64,000 nt of DNA, from the NCBI GenBank assembly GCA_038146865.1, contig JAYQSL010000007.1, positions 744,001 through 808,000 on the forward strand, given 5' to 3'. This document shows positions 28,775 through 38,164 of this stretch, in pieces. This DNA is from GCA-2709075 sp038146865 (GTDB lineage: Bacteria > Pseudomonadota > Alphaproteobacteria > MPNO01 > UBA2964). Made by a program: the position numbers and the translations under genes. How positions within the stretch are numbered: position 1 is the stretch's first letter; every line of letters starts with the position of its first letter. The notes under the pieces were generated by a model. That model had not been told where the DNA came from. It saw only the letters and a list, made by a program, of their open reading frames with translations, and made no database searches.

Positions 28775-30045
28775 TTTGGGCTATGGCAGTGTTGCCTATC
28801 TTGTTGTTATTGCTGGGGTTTCCTATCTTTGTAATTCTAATGGTGTCCTCGATTATCGCAATTGTGCTTATCATGGACCTCCCGATTGCTATGATCCAAA
28901 CAGAACTGTTCGGTAGTGTGGACAATTATAAGTTGATAGCTGTGCCATTTTTTATTTATGCGGGTGCTATCATGGCTCAGGGCGGTATTTCAAAGCGATT
29001 GGTCGAATGGGTTTTGTCCATTTTAGGTGCTATACGGGGATCACTGGCTTTGACGACCGTTGGCGCTTGCACCGTATTTGGCGCGATTTCTGGCTCGAGC
29101 CCAGCTACTGTGGCTGCTATAGGTGGGATGATGTTCCCGTCCCTGAAGGAACGGGGCTATACCGAAAAATTCTCTGGGGGACTGCTTGCTAGCGCAGGTG
29201 CTATTGCCGGCATCATTCCACCTTCCATTGCTATGATACTTTATGGCGCTGCAGCTGAAGAGTCAGTTAGACACCTGTTTATCGCTGGAATTTTGCCCGG
29301 GTTGTTTATTGCATTTGTGATGGGTGTGTATATTTATTTTTACGCTAAGAGAAAGAACATCAAAGAAGGTGGTAAATTTGAGCTGAGGCGTTTTGGGCGC
29401 GCGACTAAGACTGGCGGCTGGGCTTTGGGGACCCCTGTGATAATTTTGGGTGGGATTTACGCCGGTATTTTTTCTCCAACAGAAGCCGCTGGTGTTGCGT
29501 GTTTATATGCAATGGGCGTGTCTCTGTTTATTTACAAAGATTTGACCCTACAAAGCCTGTGGAAGGTTACTGTCGATTCAATATACCTCACTGCACAAGT
29601 ACTAGTCATCGTTGGAGCGGCTACCCTATTTTCACGGCTACTGACTATTGCAGGTGTACCTCAGGCCATGGTGGGTTGGATCAACGAACTAGCGCTTGAG
29701 CCATGGATGGTGCTTCTAATAATTAATGTTTTATTGCTTTTGGTCGGGTGTGTTCTAGATCCGGCCTCGGCTATCCTGGTGTTGGCACCCATTCTGAAAC
29801 CGGTTGTTCTCGCTGCAGGAATAGATCCCGTCCATTTTGGTATCATAATGACCGTGAATGTAAGTATCGGAATGTTCACACCGCCGTTTGGTCTAAATAT
29901 TTTTGTGACCCAAGCTTTATTTCGGGTTCCACTTAGTAGCTTATACCCAGGACTCGTGCCATTTATTTTAATCAATCTTTTTGCGCTGGCGGTGATTAGC
30001 TATTGGCCCGGGCTTTCATTGGCCCTTGTTAGAATTTTGGGATAA
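28771..30045 (+). CDS. TRAP transporter large permease (DctM-type)
   Basis: A 424-residue protein with about 12 TM helices and DctM hallmarks: VPFFIYAGAIMAQGGIS, FGAISGSSPATVAAIGGMMF and ASAGAIAGIIPPSIAMILYG in the first half, then IFSPTEAAGVACLYA and VGCVLDPASAILVLAPIL with FGIIMTVNVSIGMFTPPFG near the end. It forms the transport channel with the small subunit just upstream and receives solute from the binding protein 31 bases downstream. The solute cannot be read from the sequence. Confidence 0.95.
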   Translation: MIWAMAVLPILLLLLGFPIFVILMVSSIIAIVLIMDLPIAMIQTELFGSVDNYKLIAVPFFIYAGAIMAQGGISKRLVEWVLSILGAIRGSLALTTVGACTVFGAISGSSPATVAAIGGMMFPSLKERGYTEKFSGGLLASAGAIAGIIPPSIAMILYGAAAEESVRHLFIAGILPGLFIAFVMGVYIYFYAKRKNIKEGGKFELRRFGRATKTGGWALGTPVIILGGIYAGIFSPTEAAGVACLYAMGVSLFIYKDLTLQSLWKVTVDSIYLTAQVLVIVGAATLFSRLLTIAGVPQAMVGWINELALEPWMVLLIINVLLLLVGCVLDPASAILVLAPILKPVVLAAGIDPVHFGIIMTVNVSIGMFTPPFGLNIFVTQALFRVPLSSLYPGLVPFILINLFALAVISYWPGLSLALVRILG

Positions 30046-30076
30046 TATTTTTTAACCATTACGGGGGAGAATTAAA

Positions 30077-31081
30077 ATGAAGAAATTTATTGGTGCGACT
30101 GTTGCTTTAAGCGCTCTGCTCTATGCATCGGCATCATATGCAGCCTTTGAGATGCGGATAGGTATGGTAACCATAAATGATCCGCAATTCGTATTTGCCA
30201 AGAAATATGCGGAAGAGCTTGAGAAGCGGAGCAAGGGCCAAATTAAGGTTAAGGTGTTTCCTGCTGCCCAACTTGGAAAAATTCCTCGGCAGATTGAGAA
30301 TCTAAAGCTCGGTGCCCAGGGTGGGTTCATGTCCCCTCCAGGATTTTTCTCCGGAATAAACCGAGCGTTTCAAGTTTTAGATGCACCAGGTCTTTTTAGA
30401 AGTTTTTGGCATGCTCACAATACGGCTACCGAGAAAGAATTTCGGTCAAAGTATTTAAACCTTGCCTCCAAGGCGGGGGTTGTTGGCGCCGCCATCTTTA
30501 ATTATGGGGCGACTTCAATTGCATCTGTGAAACCTATCAGAAACCTCAACGATATGAAGGGTCTTAAAATACGCGTCTTGGCGACGAAAATGGAGAGTAA
30601 ACTGGCATCTACTTTGGGTATGACAGGAGTACCAATGCCGTTTTCTGAGGTTTTGCCTGCACTTCAGCGGAAAACCATCGATGGTTGTCGAAGCTCGATG
30701 GTGGTTATGGGGGCGCTCAAGTTTTTCAGTACGACAAAATACATCACTCAGATTGAGTCTGGACATATCCCCACAGCGCTCTGGGTGAGTAAGCGCTGGA
30801 TGTCAAAGTTACCTGAAAACCTGCAAAAGTTGGTGATGGATGTGGGGCGTGAACTTGAACCATGGGCCGCAAATATGGCTTGGGGCTTTAATCAAAAAGC
30901 AGTTGCTCTTTGGAAGAAGAATGGGGCAGAAGTCATTAAGCTGTCAGCCCCTGAGCAAGCCCGATTAACCTATGCGCTGGCCCCTCTTGGAGATGAGTTC
31001 CTCGGGAAAGACAAAACTACCAAGGATATGTATGCGTTACTCAAAAAGACTCTTGCAGTAACTAGCGATAAACAACGCTGA
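30077..31081 (+). CDS. TRAP transporter solute-binding protein (DctP-type)
   Basis: A 334-residue periplasmic protein with a signal peptide (FIGATVALSALLYASASYA). DctP-family landmarks: FAKKYAEELEKRSKGQIKVKVFPAAQLGK, LKGLKIRVL with the ligand-binding Arg region, and VPMPFSEVLPALQRKTIDGC. It captures the solute in the periplasm and passes it to the DctQM permease encoded just upstream. A strong ribosome-binding site (GGGGGAG) precedes the ATG. A hairpin terminator follows. The GMC oxidoreductase downstream hints at an alcohol-containing substrate, but that is only context. Confidence 0.93.
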   Translation: MKKFIGATVALSALLYASASYAAFEMRIGMVTINDPQFVFAKKYAEELEKRSKGQIKVKVFPAAQLGKIPRQIENLKLGAQGGFMSPPGFFSGINRAFQVLDAPGLFRSFWHAHNTATEKEFRSKYLNLASKAGVVGAAIFNYGATSIASVKPIRNLNDMKGLKIRVLATKMESKLASTLGMTGVPMPFSEVLPALQRKTIDGCRSSMVVMGALKFFSTTKYITQIESGHIPTALWVSKRWMSKLPENLQKLVMDVGRELEPWAANMAWGFNQKAVALWKKNGAEVIKLSAPEQARLTYALAPLGDEFLGKDKTTKDMYALLKKTLAVTSDKQR

Positions 31082-31097
31082 ACATTGAAGGTATCGG

Positions 31098-31133
31098 AAA
31101 GAGCTCGGCTTTTTAAATGCTCCGGGCTCTTTT
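31098..31133 (+). terminator. Rho-independent-type terminator after the TRAP operon
   Basis: AAAGAGCTCGG (31098-31108) pairs with CCGGGCTCTTT (31122-31132) through 11 base pairs including one G-U, with a 13-base loop and a short T run at the end. It lies between the TRAP binding protein and the GMC oxidoreductase, so it may terminate or attenuate transcription. Confidence 0.65.
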
Positions 31134-31145
31134 CCCCTATCCGAA

Positions 31146-32771
31146 ATGGCGAAAGAGAATTTTGATTACATAATTGTTGGTGCGGGTTCTGCTGGCTGTA
31201 CACTCGCGAACAGACTTACTGAAGATGAGCGAACAACAGTGCTACTTCTTGAGGCCGGCGGTAGAGACTGGGACCCTTTGATCCAAGTTCCCCTGGGTTG
31301 GGGGAAAATATTATCTGAACGTTTGCATGACTGGGGCTATTTTACGGAGCCTGAACCACATCTCGATCGAAGAAAAATCGAATGTGCTCGCGGTAAAGTT
31401 GTTGGTGGTTGCTCGTCGATAAATGCTATGGCGTATGTGAGATGTCACCCTGAAGATTTCAATAGGTGGGCTCGACAGGGGTGCGATGGCTGGGGCTATG
31501 ATGATTTATTGCCTTATTTTAAACGGCAGGAAACATGGCAAGGAGGAGAGTCCAGACTAAGGGGGGGCGATGGACCACTCGCGACCACTCGAAATCGATA
31601 TCCTGACCCTCTGGTAGATGCTTGGTTTGAGGCCGGAAGAGCTGCAGGTTACTCCTTTAACGAAGATTACAACGGGGAGGAAAACGAAGGTTTTTCGATG
31701 ATGCAGTCAACCGTTGGGCGTGGTCGACGTTGCAGTGCGGCGGCCGGCTATTTGAAACCAGCTATGGGTCGAAAAGGGCTTTCGGTGCAAAGAAATTCAC
31801 TTGCTGTGCGGGTCCAAATCGAAAACGGCCAGGCAGTTGGGCTGGATTATACCAAGGGGGGACGTCTATTATCCGCCCGCGCAAATCGGGAAGTGATCTT
31901 ATCTGGGGGTGTCATTAATTCACCTCAGCTTCTTATGCTTTCCGGGGTGGGCCCATCCACTTCTTTATCTGAAAACGGAATTAAGACAAAAGTGGATTTG
32001 CCAGGCGTTGGACAAAATTTACAAGATCATCTTTCTGTCGGCATTGAGTATGAAAGGAGAGAAGAGGGGCCATTTGTAGGTCATCTCCGCTATGACAGGA
32101 TCGCTTTGGCTATGTTAGAAGCCTATTTTTTAGGCACGGGATTTGCCACTGAAATGCCAGGGCCTGTTCTTGCGTTTTTGAAATCGGATAAAAACCTTGT
32201 GCAGCCAGATATCCAATTTCTAACCAGGTTTGTCCCGCCGGAGAGCCAGCCGTGGTTTCCAGGAATTAGAAAAAAACCTAATGATGCGTTCATGTGTCGG
32301 CCTGTACTTTTGCATCCAAAGAGCCGAGGCCAACTGAAATTGAGGTCTTCAGACCCGAGTGTGCCAATGGCGATCTATCAGAATTTTCTGTCTGAACCGG
32401 AAGATTGGGAGACTTTTCGTACGGGCTTCGAGATGGTTCGGGAAGTCGCTTCTCAAAAACCGTTGGATAAATTCCGGGGAAAAGAGCTCAGTCCGGGGTC
32501 TAATTGCAAAACTAAGTCCGAAATTGACGCTTTTATTCGTCGGACAGCCTGGACTGTTCATCACCCTTTGGGAACATGCAAGATGGGGGCTGACAATGAT
32601 GAAATGGCCGTTGTAGATGCTCAACTAAGAGTTAGAGGCATAGAGGGGCTAAGGGTCGTTGATGCGTCAGTAATACCTGATATGCCGGGGGGGAATATTA
32701 ACGCCCCAGTTATTGCTATGGCAGAGCTGGCCTCCGATTTAATTAGAGGCCTAGATCCGCTCACAGTTTAG
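31146..32771 (+). CDS. GMC-family FAD-dependent oxidoreductase (choline dehydrogenase-like)
   Basis: A 541-residue flavoprotein. The FAD-binding Rossmann motif is DYIIVGAGSAGCTLANRL at about residues 6-23. GMC signatures follow: GKVVGGCSSINAMAYVRCHPEDFNRWA (positions about 85-111) and VILSGGVINSPQLLMLSG (about 252). The C-terminal catalytic stretch TVHHPLGTCKMG carries the His, and DASVIPDMPGGNINAPVIAMAE completes the FAD site. The enzyme would oxidise an alcohol to an aldehyde. It follows the TRAP operon after a terminator-like hairpin and may act on an imported alcohol. Confidence 0.93.
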   Translation: MAKENFDYIIVGAGSAGCTLANRLTEDERTTVLLLEAGGRDWDPLIQVPLGWGKILSERLHDWGYFTEPEPHLDRRKIECARGKVVGGCSSINAMAYVRCHPEDFNRWARQGCDGWGYDDLLPYFKRQETWQGGESRLRGGDGPLATTRNRYPDPLVDAWFEAGRAAGYSFNEDYNGEENEGFSMMQSTVGRGRRCSAAAGYLKPAMGRKGLSVQRNSLAVRVQIENGQAVGLDYTKGGRLLSARANREVILSGGVINSPQLLMLSGVGPSTSLSENGIKTKVDLPGVGQNLQDHLSVGIEYERREEGPFVGHLRYDRIALAMLEAYFLGTGFATEMPGPVLAFLKSDKNLVQPDIQFLTRFVPPESQPWFPGIRKKPNDAFMCRPVLLHPKSRGQLKLRSSDPSVPMAIYQNFLSEPEDWETFRTGFEMVREVASQKPLDKFRGKELSPGSNCKTKSEIDAFIRRTAWTVHHPLGTCKMGADNDEMAVVDAQLRVRGIEGLRVVDASVIPDMPGGNINAPVIAMAELASDLIRGLDPLTV

Positions 32772-32873
32772 AGCTCATCTTCCAGTCTGTCTTAGTGGCC
32801 TGGGCGATGTTGGACCGAAACCACAAAATAAAAATGCGAATTGAAATAGAGCTATCTTTTGCAGGATGTTGTT

Positions 32874-33941
32874 TCAAAGTAAGGTCATTTCCAGTGGGGT
32901 CGATACTTTGGTCCCCACGGGTAGTTTTATACCCGACATGTCTCTAGCGATTGAATGATGGACAGGCCGTTTTTGGTCAAGATTAATCCATAGTCTGAGG
33001 AGATGGCGTTTTCGGTCTGGTTCTGGCCAGTCTTCGTAAGCGGTCCGCGCATGAAGAGCCACATGGTTTAGCACGAAGGAGACGTCACCAGGTTGCCAGT
33101 CAATTTTTAGAGCTAATTCCCCGCACAATTGTTGGAAAAAATTAATAGCCTCCCACTGCTTTTCAGAGAGTTTAGGGACCTCAGGCAGATCCTGAGCACG
33201 ATTGATCGTGCTGGAGGCCCCTCTGGACGAAAAATAGCCATCGGTTACACTAAATACGGGCTGACGGATATAGGGAACCTCACCGTCAGGTATCTCACCC
33301 CTTCGGGATCTGTAGAAGTTAAACTCAAGTTCTTTCGCAAGGTCCGGTCTTCTCTCAAGAATGGTATTATATAGAGTAACCGAACTTACTATGCTGTGTT
33401 CTCCTCCAGACTTACCATTTCGAAGACACATCAAAGAGAAGGCATCGGCAGAGTCTGAGTGGAAACCTAACTTATTTGCTGAGTTGTATCCCCTTCCATT
33501 TGGAGAATTAATATCGCCGCCAGCATCCTTCACATGCTCTAACAAATTTCCCTGTTTGTTTTGGGGCAACATAACCCCCAGGTATGATGCGAGGCCCCAT
33601 TGTGTGACAGCGTTTTGAAGCACAGAACGGTCCTCAACGGGCAACCCCCTAATAAAAATGAAGCCACGTCCATTCAAGACTTCTTCGTGTATTATGTCCC
33701 TTAGCGTCTTTTCGAAATGGGGAAGGTGGAAACTAGTTTTCGTTAAATCTTTTAATTCAATCCCTGTTTTTTCAAATGCATCAGATGCATCGATGATCTC
33801 GTTTATCTCACCAGAGGACAAGTTATATAAATACTTTTGATTATCCTGAAAATCTTCTTTGGCCCAATTCGCCGGATCTACCACTGGCTGACCCAAAATA
33901 GCAGGTGCTCTTTTTTTATCTCCCGGTTCAAATGAATTCAT
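32874..33941 (-). CDS. TauD/TfdA-family dioxygenase, paralogue of 5795-6856
   Basis: A protein of about 355 residues with the same domain plan as the enzyme at 5795-6856. NKLGFHSDSADAF provides His-x-Asp; with the ATG at 33941 these become residues 161 and 163, the same numbers as in the paralogue, which supports this start over the TTG at 33959. The distal motif is VLNHVALHARTAYEDWPEPD, followed by RHLLRLWINLDQKRP. The shared C-terminal motif (EDWPEPxRxRHLLRLW) marks a distinct long subgroup. Function and substrate unknown. Confidence 0.88.
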   Translation of the reverse strand: MNSFEPGDKKRAPAILGQPVVDPANWAKEDFQDNQKYLYNLSSGEINEIIDASDAFEKTGIELKDLTKTSFHLPHFEKTLRDIIHEEVLNGRGFIFIRGLPVEDRSVLQNAVTQWGLASYLGVMLPQNKQGNLLEHVKDAGGDINSPNGRGYNSANKLGFHSDSADAFSLMCLRNGKSGGEHSIVSSVTLYNTILERRPDLAKELEFNFYRSRRGEIPDGEVPYIRQPVFSVTDGYFSSRGASSTINRAQDLPEVPKLSEKQWEAINFFQQLCGELALKIDWQPGDVSFVLNHVALHARTAYEDWPEPDRKRHLLRLWINLDQKRPVHHSIARDMSGIKLPVGTKVSTPLEMTLL

Positions 33942-34091
33942 CGTTTCGGTGCTCTCCAAGGGGCCATTGTATTTAAACTTTTAAAGCGTACTTTATCACA
34001 GCCCTATCCGTATCAAAATATCTCATTGACTCTTCTTTGGAGCAAAAAATCATTTTAACGGGCTCTTTGGTTACTATGATTTTTTATCGAC

Positions 34092-34247
34092 TTAGGGTTG
34101 AAGGTTCCTGTCCTGAAGTCTGCAGCGCTTTGAACAATATTTGACGTTATCCCAATCTCTGGACCATTTTCGTCTCCAGTGGAACGCGAGTTTGCAAACA
34201 GGACACGTCTTTGAGGGGAAGTCTCTCTTTTTTTTTATCTTAGGCAC
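34092..34247 (-). CDS. DUF2256 small zinc-ribbon-like protein
   Basis: A 51-residue frame starting at GTG. It begins MPKIKKKRDFPSKTCPVC and continues with WRRKWSRDWDNVKYCSKRC. The arrangement CPVC (Cys15, Cys18) then YCSKRC (Cys38, Cys42), with the WRRKWxRDWDxVKYCS signature, identifies DUF2256. This family is often encoded near SDR and photolyase/cryptochrome-type genes. It starts 3 bases after the SDR stop, so it is the downstream gene of that transcription unit. Its four cysteines probably bind a metal ion. Function unknown. Confidence 0.85.
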   Translation of the reverse strand: MPKIKKKRDFPSKTCPVCKLAFHWRRKWSRDWDNVKYCSKRCRLQDRNLQP

Positions 34248-34250
34248 AGC

Positions 34251-34928
34251 TCACCATTCCACTGATCTGCCCTGCCAATCAAAGAAACCACCGCTGTCCG
34301 TCGTTTTTAAATCTTTAATGACGCTCAATAAGTTTTTTGCAGCGGCAATGGGATCCGTTGGATTGTGGTTACCTTGTATATAAGGGGAAGAAAGTTTCGT
34401 TTTTACTGTTCCGGGGTGCAGGGCGATGCAAATGGCCTCTGGGTGAGTCCTTGCTAACTCTATTGCCGCAGTGTGAATTAATTGGTTTAACGCGGCTTTT
34501 GAGGCTCGATATCCGTACCAGCCACCAAGGCGGTTATCTCCTATGCTGCCGACCCTGGCCGATAGATGGGCAATCGTAGACCGACCCCTTCGAGGAAGAA
34601 TTGGAATAAAATGTTTGAGAACTAAAGCCGGACCGATTGCATTTATCGCAAAAGATTTGGTTAGGGAAGTTGTATTTAATTCCCTTAAGCTCTTCTCGGG
34701 TTTTTGGTCTTCATTATGAAGGAGGCCTGTCGCATTAACAACAAGACGAACCGAATGCTCCTTTAATTTATAGGCGCTTTTTTGAATGCTCTCTTCGTCT
34801 TCAAGGTCGAGTTGAGACCGGGTATATGCGACTAATTCCTCGTAACCCCAATTTTTCGTCAGCTCTTCGCAAAGTGCACCTCCAATTCCACCCCCCGCAC
34901 CTAATACAACCGCTGTTGATTTAGGCAT
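34251..34928 (-). CDS. Short-chain dehydrogenase/reductase (SDR)
   Basis: A 225-residue NAD(P)-binding protein. The dinucleotide motif is VVLGAGGGIGGALCEEL (about residues 7-23). The catalytic Tyr-x3-Lys is in GWYGYRASKAALNQL, and Ser is present upstream in AHLSARVGSIGD. It resembles CsgA-type SDRs. It overlaps the DUF3429 gene by 8 bases and is followed by the DUF2256 gene 3 bases later. The same trio occurs in other proteobacteria near photolyase genes. Its substrate is unknown. Confidence 0.9.
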   Translation of the reverse strand: MPKSTAVVLGAGGGIGGALCEELTKNWGYEELVAYTRSQLDLEDEESIQKSAYKLKEHSVRLVVNATGLLHNEDQKPEKSLRELNTTSLTKSFAINAIGPALVLKHFIPILPRRGRSTIAHLSARVGSIGDNRLGGWYGYRASKAALNQLIHTAAIELARTHPEAICIALHPGTVKTKLSSPYIQGNHNPTDPIAAAKNLLSVIKDLKTTDSGGFFDWQGRSVEW

Positions 34929-35367
34929 TGCTTACGAGTCCTACAAGAAGAGCCAGGACTGCGCCGGCGGTCAATGGAAGCCGCAGAGATTTGTACCAAG
35001 CAGGCGCCGAAGAAAGCCTCAGGTCCGCAACATAAAGAGAGCTGAATGCGAGTGCCAGGATAAGTAATCCTATCCTGGGCTCTAGAAGAGCTGCGATCCA
35101 GCCTAGAAGAGAAGGGATAACGCTAAAAATTAGGGGGCGTGCTAAAGGAGAATTCGTTTTTGCAATCGCCAAACCCCATCTCACTCCACCCAAAAAGGAG
35201 AGAATGACTGCCCCGTAAAGGATTAGAGCTTTTAATGCGATATCCTGAAAAGGTAGTCCAGGCATTATCACCCAAACTGCTCCAGCCAGAAATGGTAACA
35301 AACCCATGTAACCGAGCCAAAGACCGCTTTGCGGAATAGTCAACGGTGAGGATCTCAAATTTAGCAT
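34921..35367 (-). CDS. DUF3429 integral membrane protein
   Basis: A 148-residue protein with about five TM helices. SGLWLGYMGLLPFLAGAVW at the start and AVILSFLGGVRWGLAIAK around residue 60 are the conserved landmarks of DUF3429. The family has no assigned function and is often encoded with SDR and DUF2256 genes, as here. It overlaps the SDR gene by 8 bases. It is the first gene of the unit. Confidence 0.85.
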   Translation of the reverse strand: MLNLRSSPLTIPQSGLWLGYMGLLPFLAGAVWVIMPGLPFQDIALKALILYGAVILSFLGGVRWGLAIAKTNSPLARPLIFSVIPSLLGWIAALLEPRIGLLILALAFSSLYVADLRLSSAPAWYKSLRLPLTAGAVLALLVGLVSNA

Positions 35368-35492
35368 TTCCGGTTTTCTCAGTTGGGCTATTAGTTAAGA
35401 CTATTAGCAGAAGGTATTTTGTTTACGTCACCATGATGCTTTTGGTTCGCCATATATCTTCCTCCATCGCAGCATAAGAATGCTAGGAATGA

Positions 35493-36044
35493 TCAGCTTG
35501 TCTTTTTATCGCAGAAAGATTTTGCCTGATTGACCAGGATCAATTCTCGAGTATTGAACCCATTTTCTTGAGCAATAGAAATAAGCTTTTTCTTAATTTT
35601 GGGTTTGAGTGATGCATTCCTTGCCAAGATCCAAAGATAGTCTCTAGAGGGCCCCGAGACGAGCGCATATTGGTAATCCTTTTTATCAAGTGCAATAACA
35701 TGATAGCCCCCCGAGAAAGGCCAAAAGAAGGTTACCGAAAGACTTGCTATCGTTTTTGCCCCCAGAAATGTTGCGGTTCCCTTGGCTTCTTTCCATTTGC
35801 AACTCTCTTGATCTAAGCCACGGTTGACCACCTCGATACTGCCATTTTCTTGGGGCGTATAAGTGGCAGTGACATTGCTTAGCCCGCGTTCAAAACGATG
35901 ATCCAGGCGCATGATTTCATACCATTTCCCCTGGTAGCGTTTAATATCAAACTGACTGATAGGAGTTATGCCCTTTGGAGGCTCGGTGCATCCCATCGAT
36001 AATCCAGCTAGGAGAAAAGAAAGGGTTAAGATTTTTAATTTCAT
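35493..36044 (-). CDS. Lipocalin-family lipoprotein (Blc-like)
   Basis: A protein of about 183 residues with a lipoprotein signal (AGLSMGC). The lipocalin motif is FDIKRYQGKWYEIMRLDHRFERGLSNVTATY, written here in parts (GKWYEIMRLDHRFERGL at about residue 40). A second conserved part is YQYALVSGPSRDYLWILARN. Bacterial lipocalins sit on the outer membrane and bind lipids or hydrophobic ligands. The ATG at 36044 overlaps the nuclease stop by 4 bases (ATGA); an earlier ATG at 36062 is possible. Confidence 0.9.
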   Translation of the reverse strand: MKLKILTLSFLLAGLSMGCTEPPKGITPISQFDIKRYQGKWYEIMRLDHRFERGLSNVTATYTPQENGSIEVVNRGLDQESCKWKEAKGTATFLGAKTIASLSVTFFWPFSGGYHVIALDKKDYQYALVSGPSRDYLWILARNASLKPKIKKKLISIAQENGFNTRELILVNQAKSFCDKKTS

Positions 36045-36745
36045 CTTTTTGCTTTTCTCCAACCAGCTCTTTGCGCCTGGGCTTCGCTACAGAACCAGCG
36101 CTCCCCGCGCCCTATACTGATTTTTGTTTGATCGTAATAATGCCCGCCAGGAATATGATATATTTTCCTGCCAGATCTACTAATGTTACCTTTAATTACG
36201 CATTCTCCTCGAGTGTTCAGAGAGTTGGTTTTTTTTGGTCGTCGTCGCCATTCCCAAGGTTTTTCAAATTGACCCTGCCATATTCCGACTTTTGCTTTAC
36301 GAGCCAAATTTTCTTCATCTGTGTATTTGTCTGTGTACCTCCGATATGCTAACGCCCAACCGCTTCTTACCATCCAGGCGTTTAGGTCAATCTCATTCAA
36401 TTTACAGATGGCTACCATTCGTCCATATCGATCTTTATCTTTTTTGAAACAATAAATTTTTGATCCGGAAATCTTTTTGGAGAGAGCTGATTTGGCTTGA
36501 TTGCCGCACTTGTATTCTCCGTCGGGTTTACGACAAATTTGCCCTTTTTCTGGAGAGTCAATTCCGAATAACCGAATCCTTGTCCCAGAGACCTTGAGCG
36601 TATCACCATCGACAACCTTCGCTATCCCCGATAAAGGGCTCGCCGAAGCATTGGGGTCTTTAGGAATTACAACAAAAAAGACCGTGAATAGGGAAAACAA
36701 CCAGAAATTTTTGGCGGCTTCAGAAAACAATTTAAGCTCGCCCAA
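36041..36745 (-). CDS. Exported thermonuclease (staphylococcal nuclease family)
   Basis: A 234-residue protein with an N-terminal hydrophobic segment (FWLFSLFTVFFVVIP) and an SNase domain at about residues 40-160: KVVDGDTLKVSGTRIRLFGID with catalytic Arg, a following Glu in SPEKGQ, and DRYGRMVAICKLNEIDLNAWMV with the second Arg. ARKAKVGIWQG closes the domain. A C-terminal part with RSGRKIYHIPGGHYYDQT and WFCSEAQAQRAGWRKA resembles an excalibur-like/Ada-type small domain. It would cut DNA or RNA outside the cytoplasm. It overlaps genes on both sides. Confidence 0.9.
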   Translation of the reverse strand: MGELKLFSEAAKNFWLFSLFTVFFVVIPKDPNASASPLSGIAKVVDGDTLKVSGTRIRLFGIDSPEKGQICRKPDGEYKCGNQAKSALSKKISGSKIYCFKKDKDRYGRMVAICKLNEIDLNAWMVRSGWALAYRRYTDKYTDEENLARKAKVGIWQGQFEKPWEWRRRPKKTNSLNTRGECVIKGNISRSGRKIYHIPGGHYYDQTKISIGRGERWFCSEAQAQRAGWRKAKR

Positions 36746-37998
36746 ATTTTGGGATAACTTTCCCTTGATCGAATAAATACTGAAGCAGGCCTGATGTTTC
36801 TCTCGGCACGCTTATGTCTTCTGGACCCTCATATCTTGGTTTCGTCTTCGAGGGGTAAACAAAAGCAAAAGTTTTATCAGGGAAAACTTGACCTATGCCT
36901 TCGAGGAGCCCTCCAGGAAGACCGCGATAAAGTTCCTCGTCAAATAAAGCTTCGAATTCATCAGTATCCGTTCCAATTCCCACGTATCCAGAAGTGTACC
37001 TTGATAGATATTGGCGGATACGGAAATAACGAAAAAATTCAGAAATAAGAACATAAAATCCTTTACCACATAAAATTGAGACGTCAGAGAGTATTTGATC
37101 TGTGTTGAGGGAAGTTTTGTCGTCTCTCTCGGAAATAGAAATTTCTGCTACCGGCAATATTTCGGTGACGTCTGAAGCAGAGTCTTTGAGAGACTTTTTT
37201 ATATCTTCGATTCTGTCTATTTCATCGCGCTGAGCCCGATGAGATCCACACCGGATTGAAATTACGTTTTTTTTGTACAAAGCATCAGCCGGCATCACGA
37301 TCTTACCTGCGGGATTGAACATAATTGCCCTCGTCAAACTCGCGTTTACAAGCTCAATGGCCATCTGCCGATTGTTGACCGTTCCCAACGTTGGTCCGTG
37401 TAATTCTACGAGGTCAATTTCGGCCCGGCCCCATCTCAAGTTATCCATTAAGCTCTTGAGCAATTTTTTTGGGTTGTCCCTGTAGTAATAACAGCCAAAA
37501 ATTAAGTTTACTCCTAGGATACCTAGAGCTTCCTGTTGCTCTATGTTCGAGTCATCGAGAAGTCGAACATGAAGAATGACTTCGTCTGGGGTCTGATTTT
37601 GGGGCGTGTTGTAGTCGAATGCCCAACCATCCATGGCATTCTTTTCTTTTCTCAAAACCCAGGGTTGAAACTGTATTAGCAAACGCGAAAAAAGTTGATT
37701 GCTCAGGCCTGTGATTTTCCAGCCGGTTTAGTACGAGATCAAATTCCTGTCGAAGCATTGCTTCTAGTCTCGGGCGGGACACATATCTTCCCCCAGGGGC
37801 CATTCCGTATATTTCATCGCTAAAGTTCATGTCATATGCCGACATGGTTTTGGCGATTGTACCAGCCGCAGCACCCGCCTGAAAAAAACACCTGGCAACC
37901 TCTTGTCCCGCTCCTATCTCGGCGATGGTTCCATATTTTAGGGGGTCAAGATTAATAGCTAACGCCTTTTGAGTTGTTGTCGGTGCATTGTCTTGCAT
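36732..37998 (-). pseudogene. Conserved hypothetical protein, interrupted by one frameshift
   Basis: Two overlapping frames join into one protein of about 420 residues. The N-terminal part (from 37998) has KYGTIAEIGAGQEVARCFFQAG and SAYDMNFSDEIYG, and the C-terminal part has VILHVRLLDDSNIEQQEALG and NLIFGCYYYRDNPKKLLKSL. Both are consecutive segments of a single widespread but uncharacterised family. The join falls at about 37600-37640, where the first frame (ending HGWLGIRLQ...) gives way to the second (NQTPDEVILHV). The shift equals a 1-base insertion. A few database members are labelled TonB-dependent receptor, but nothing here supports that. May be a true pseudogene or an assembly error. 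Confidence 0.7.
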
Positions 37999-38164
37999 CC
38001 AGATGGCCTTTTGTAATTATCGAAGAATCTAGTTTAGTTAGTGGCATGTAAGTTTGTAAGTGATAAGATTTATCTTAGCTGAGATTTGTTACCATGAAAT
38101 GAACACGGACCTTTAAAAAATCCACTAAGTATTTTTAGAGCACTGATTGAGGAGTTAATAACGG

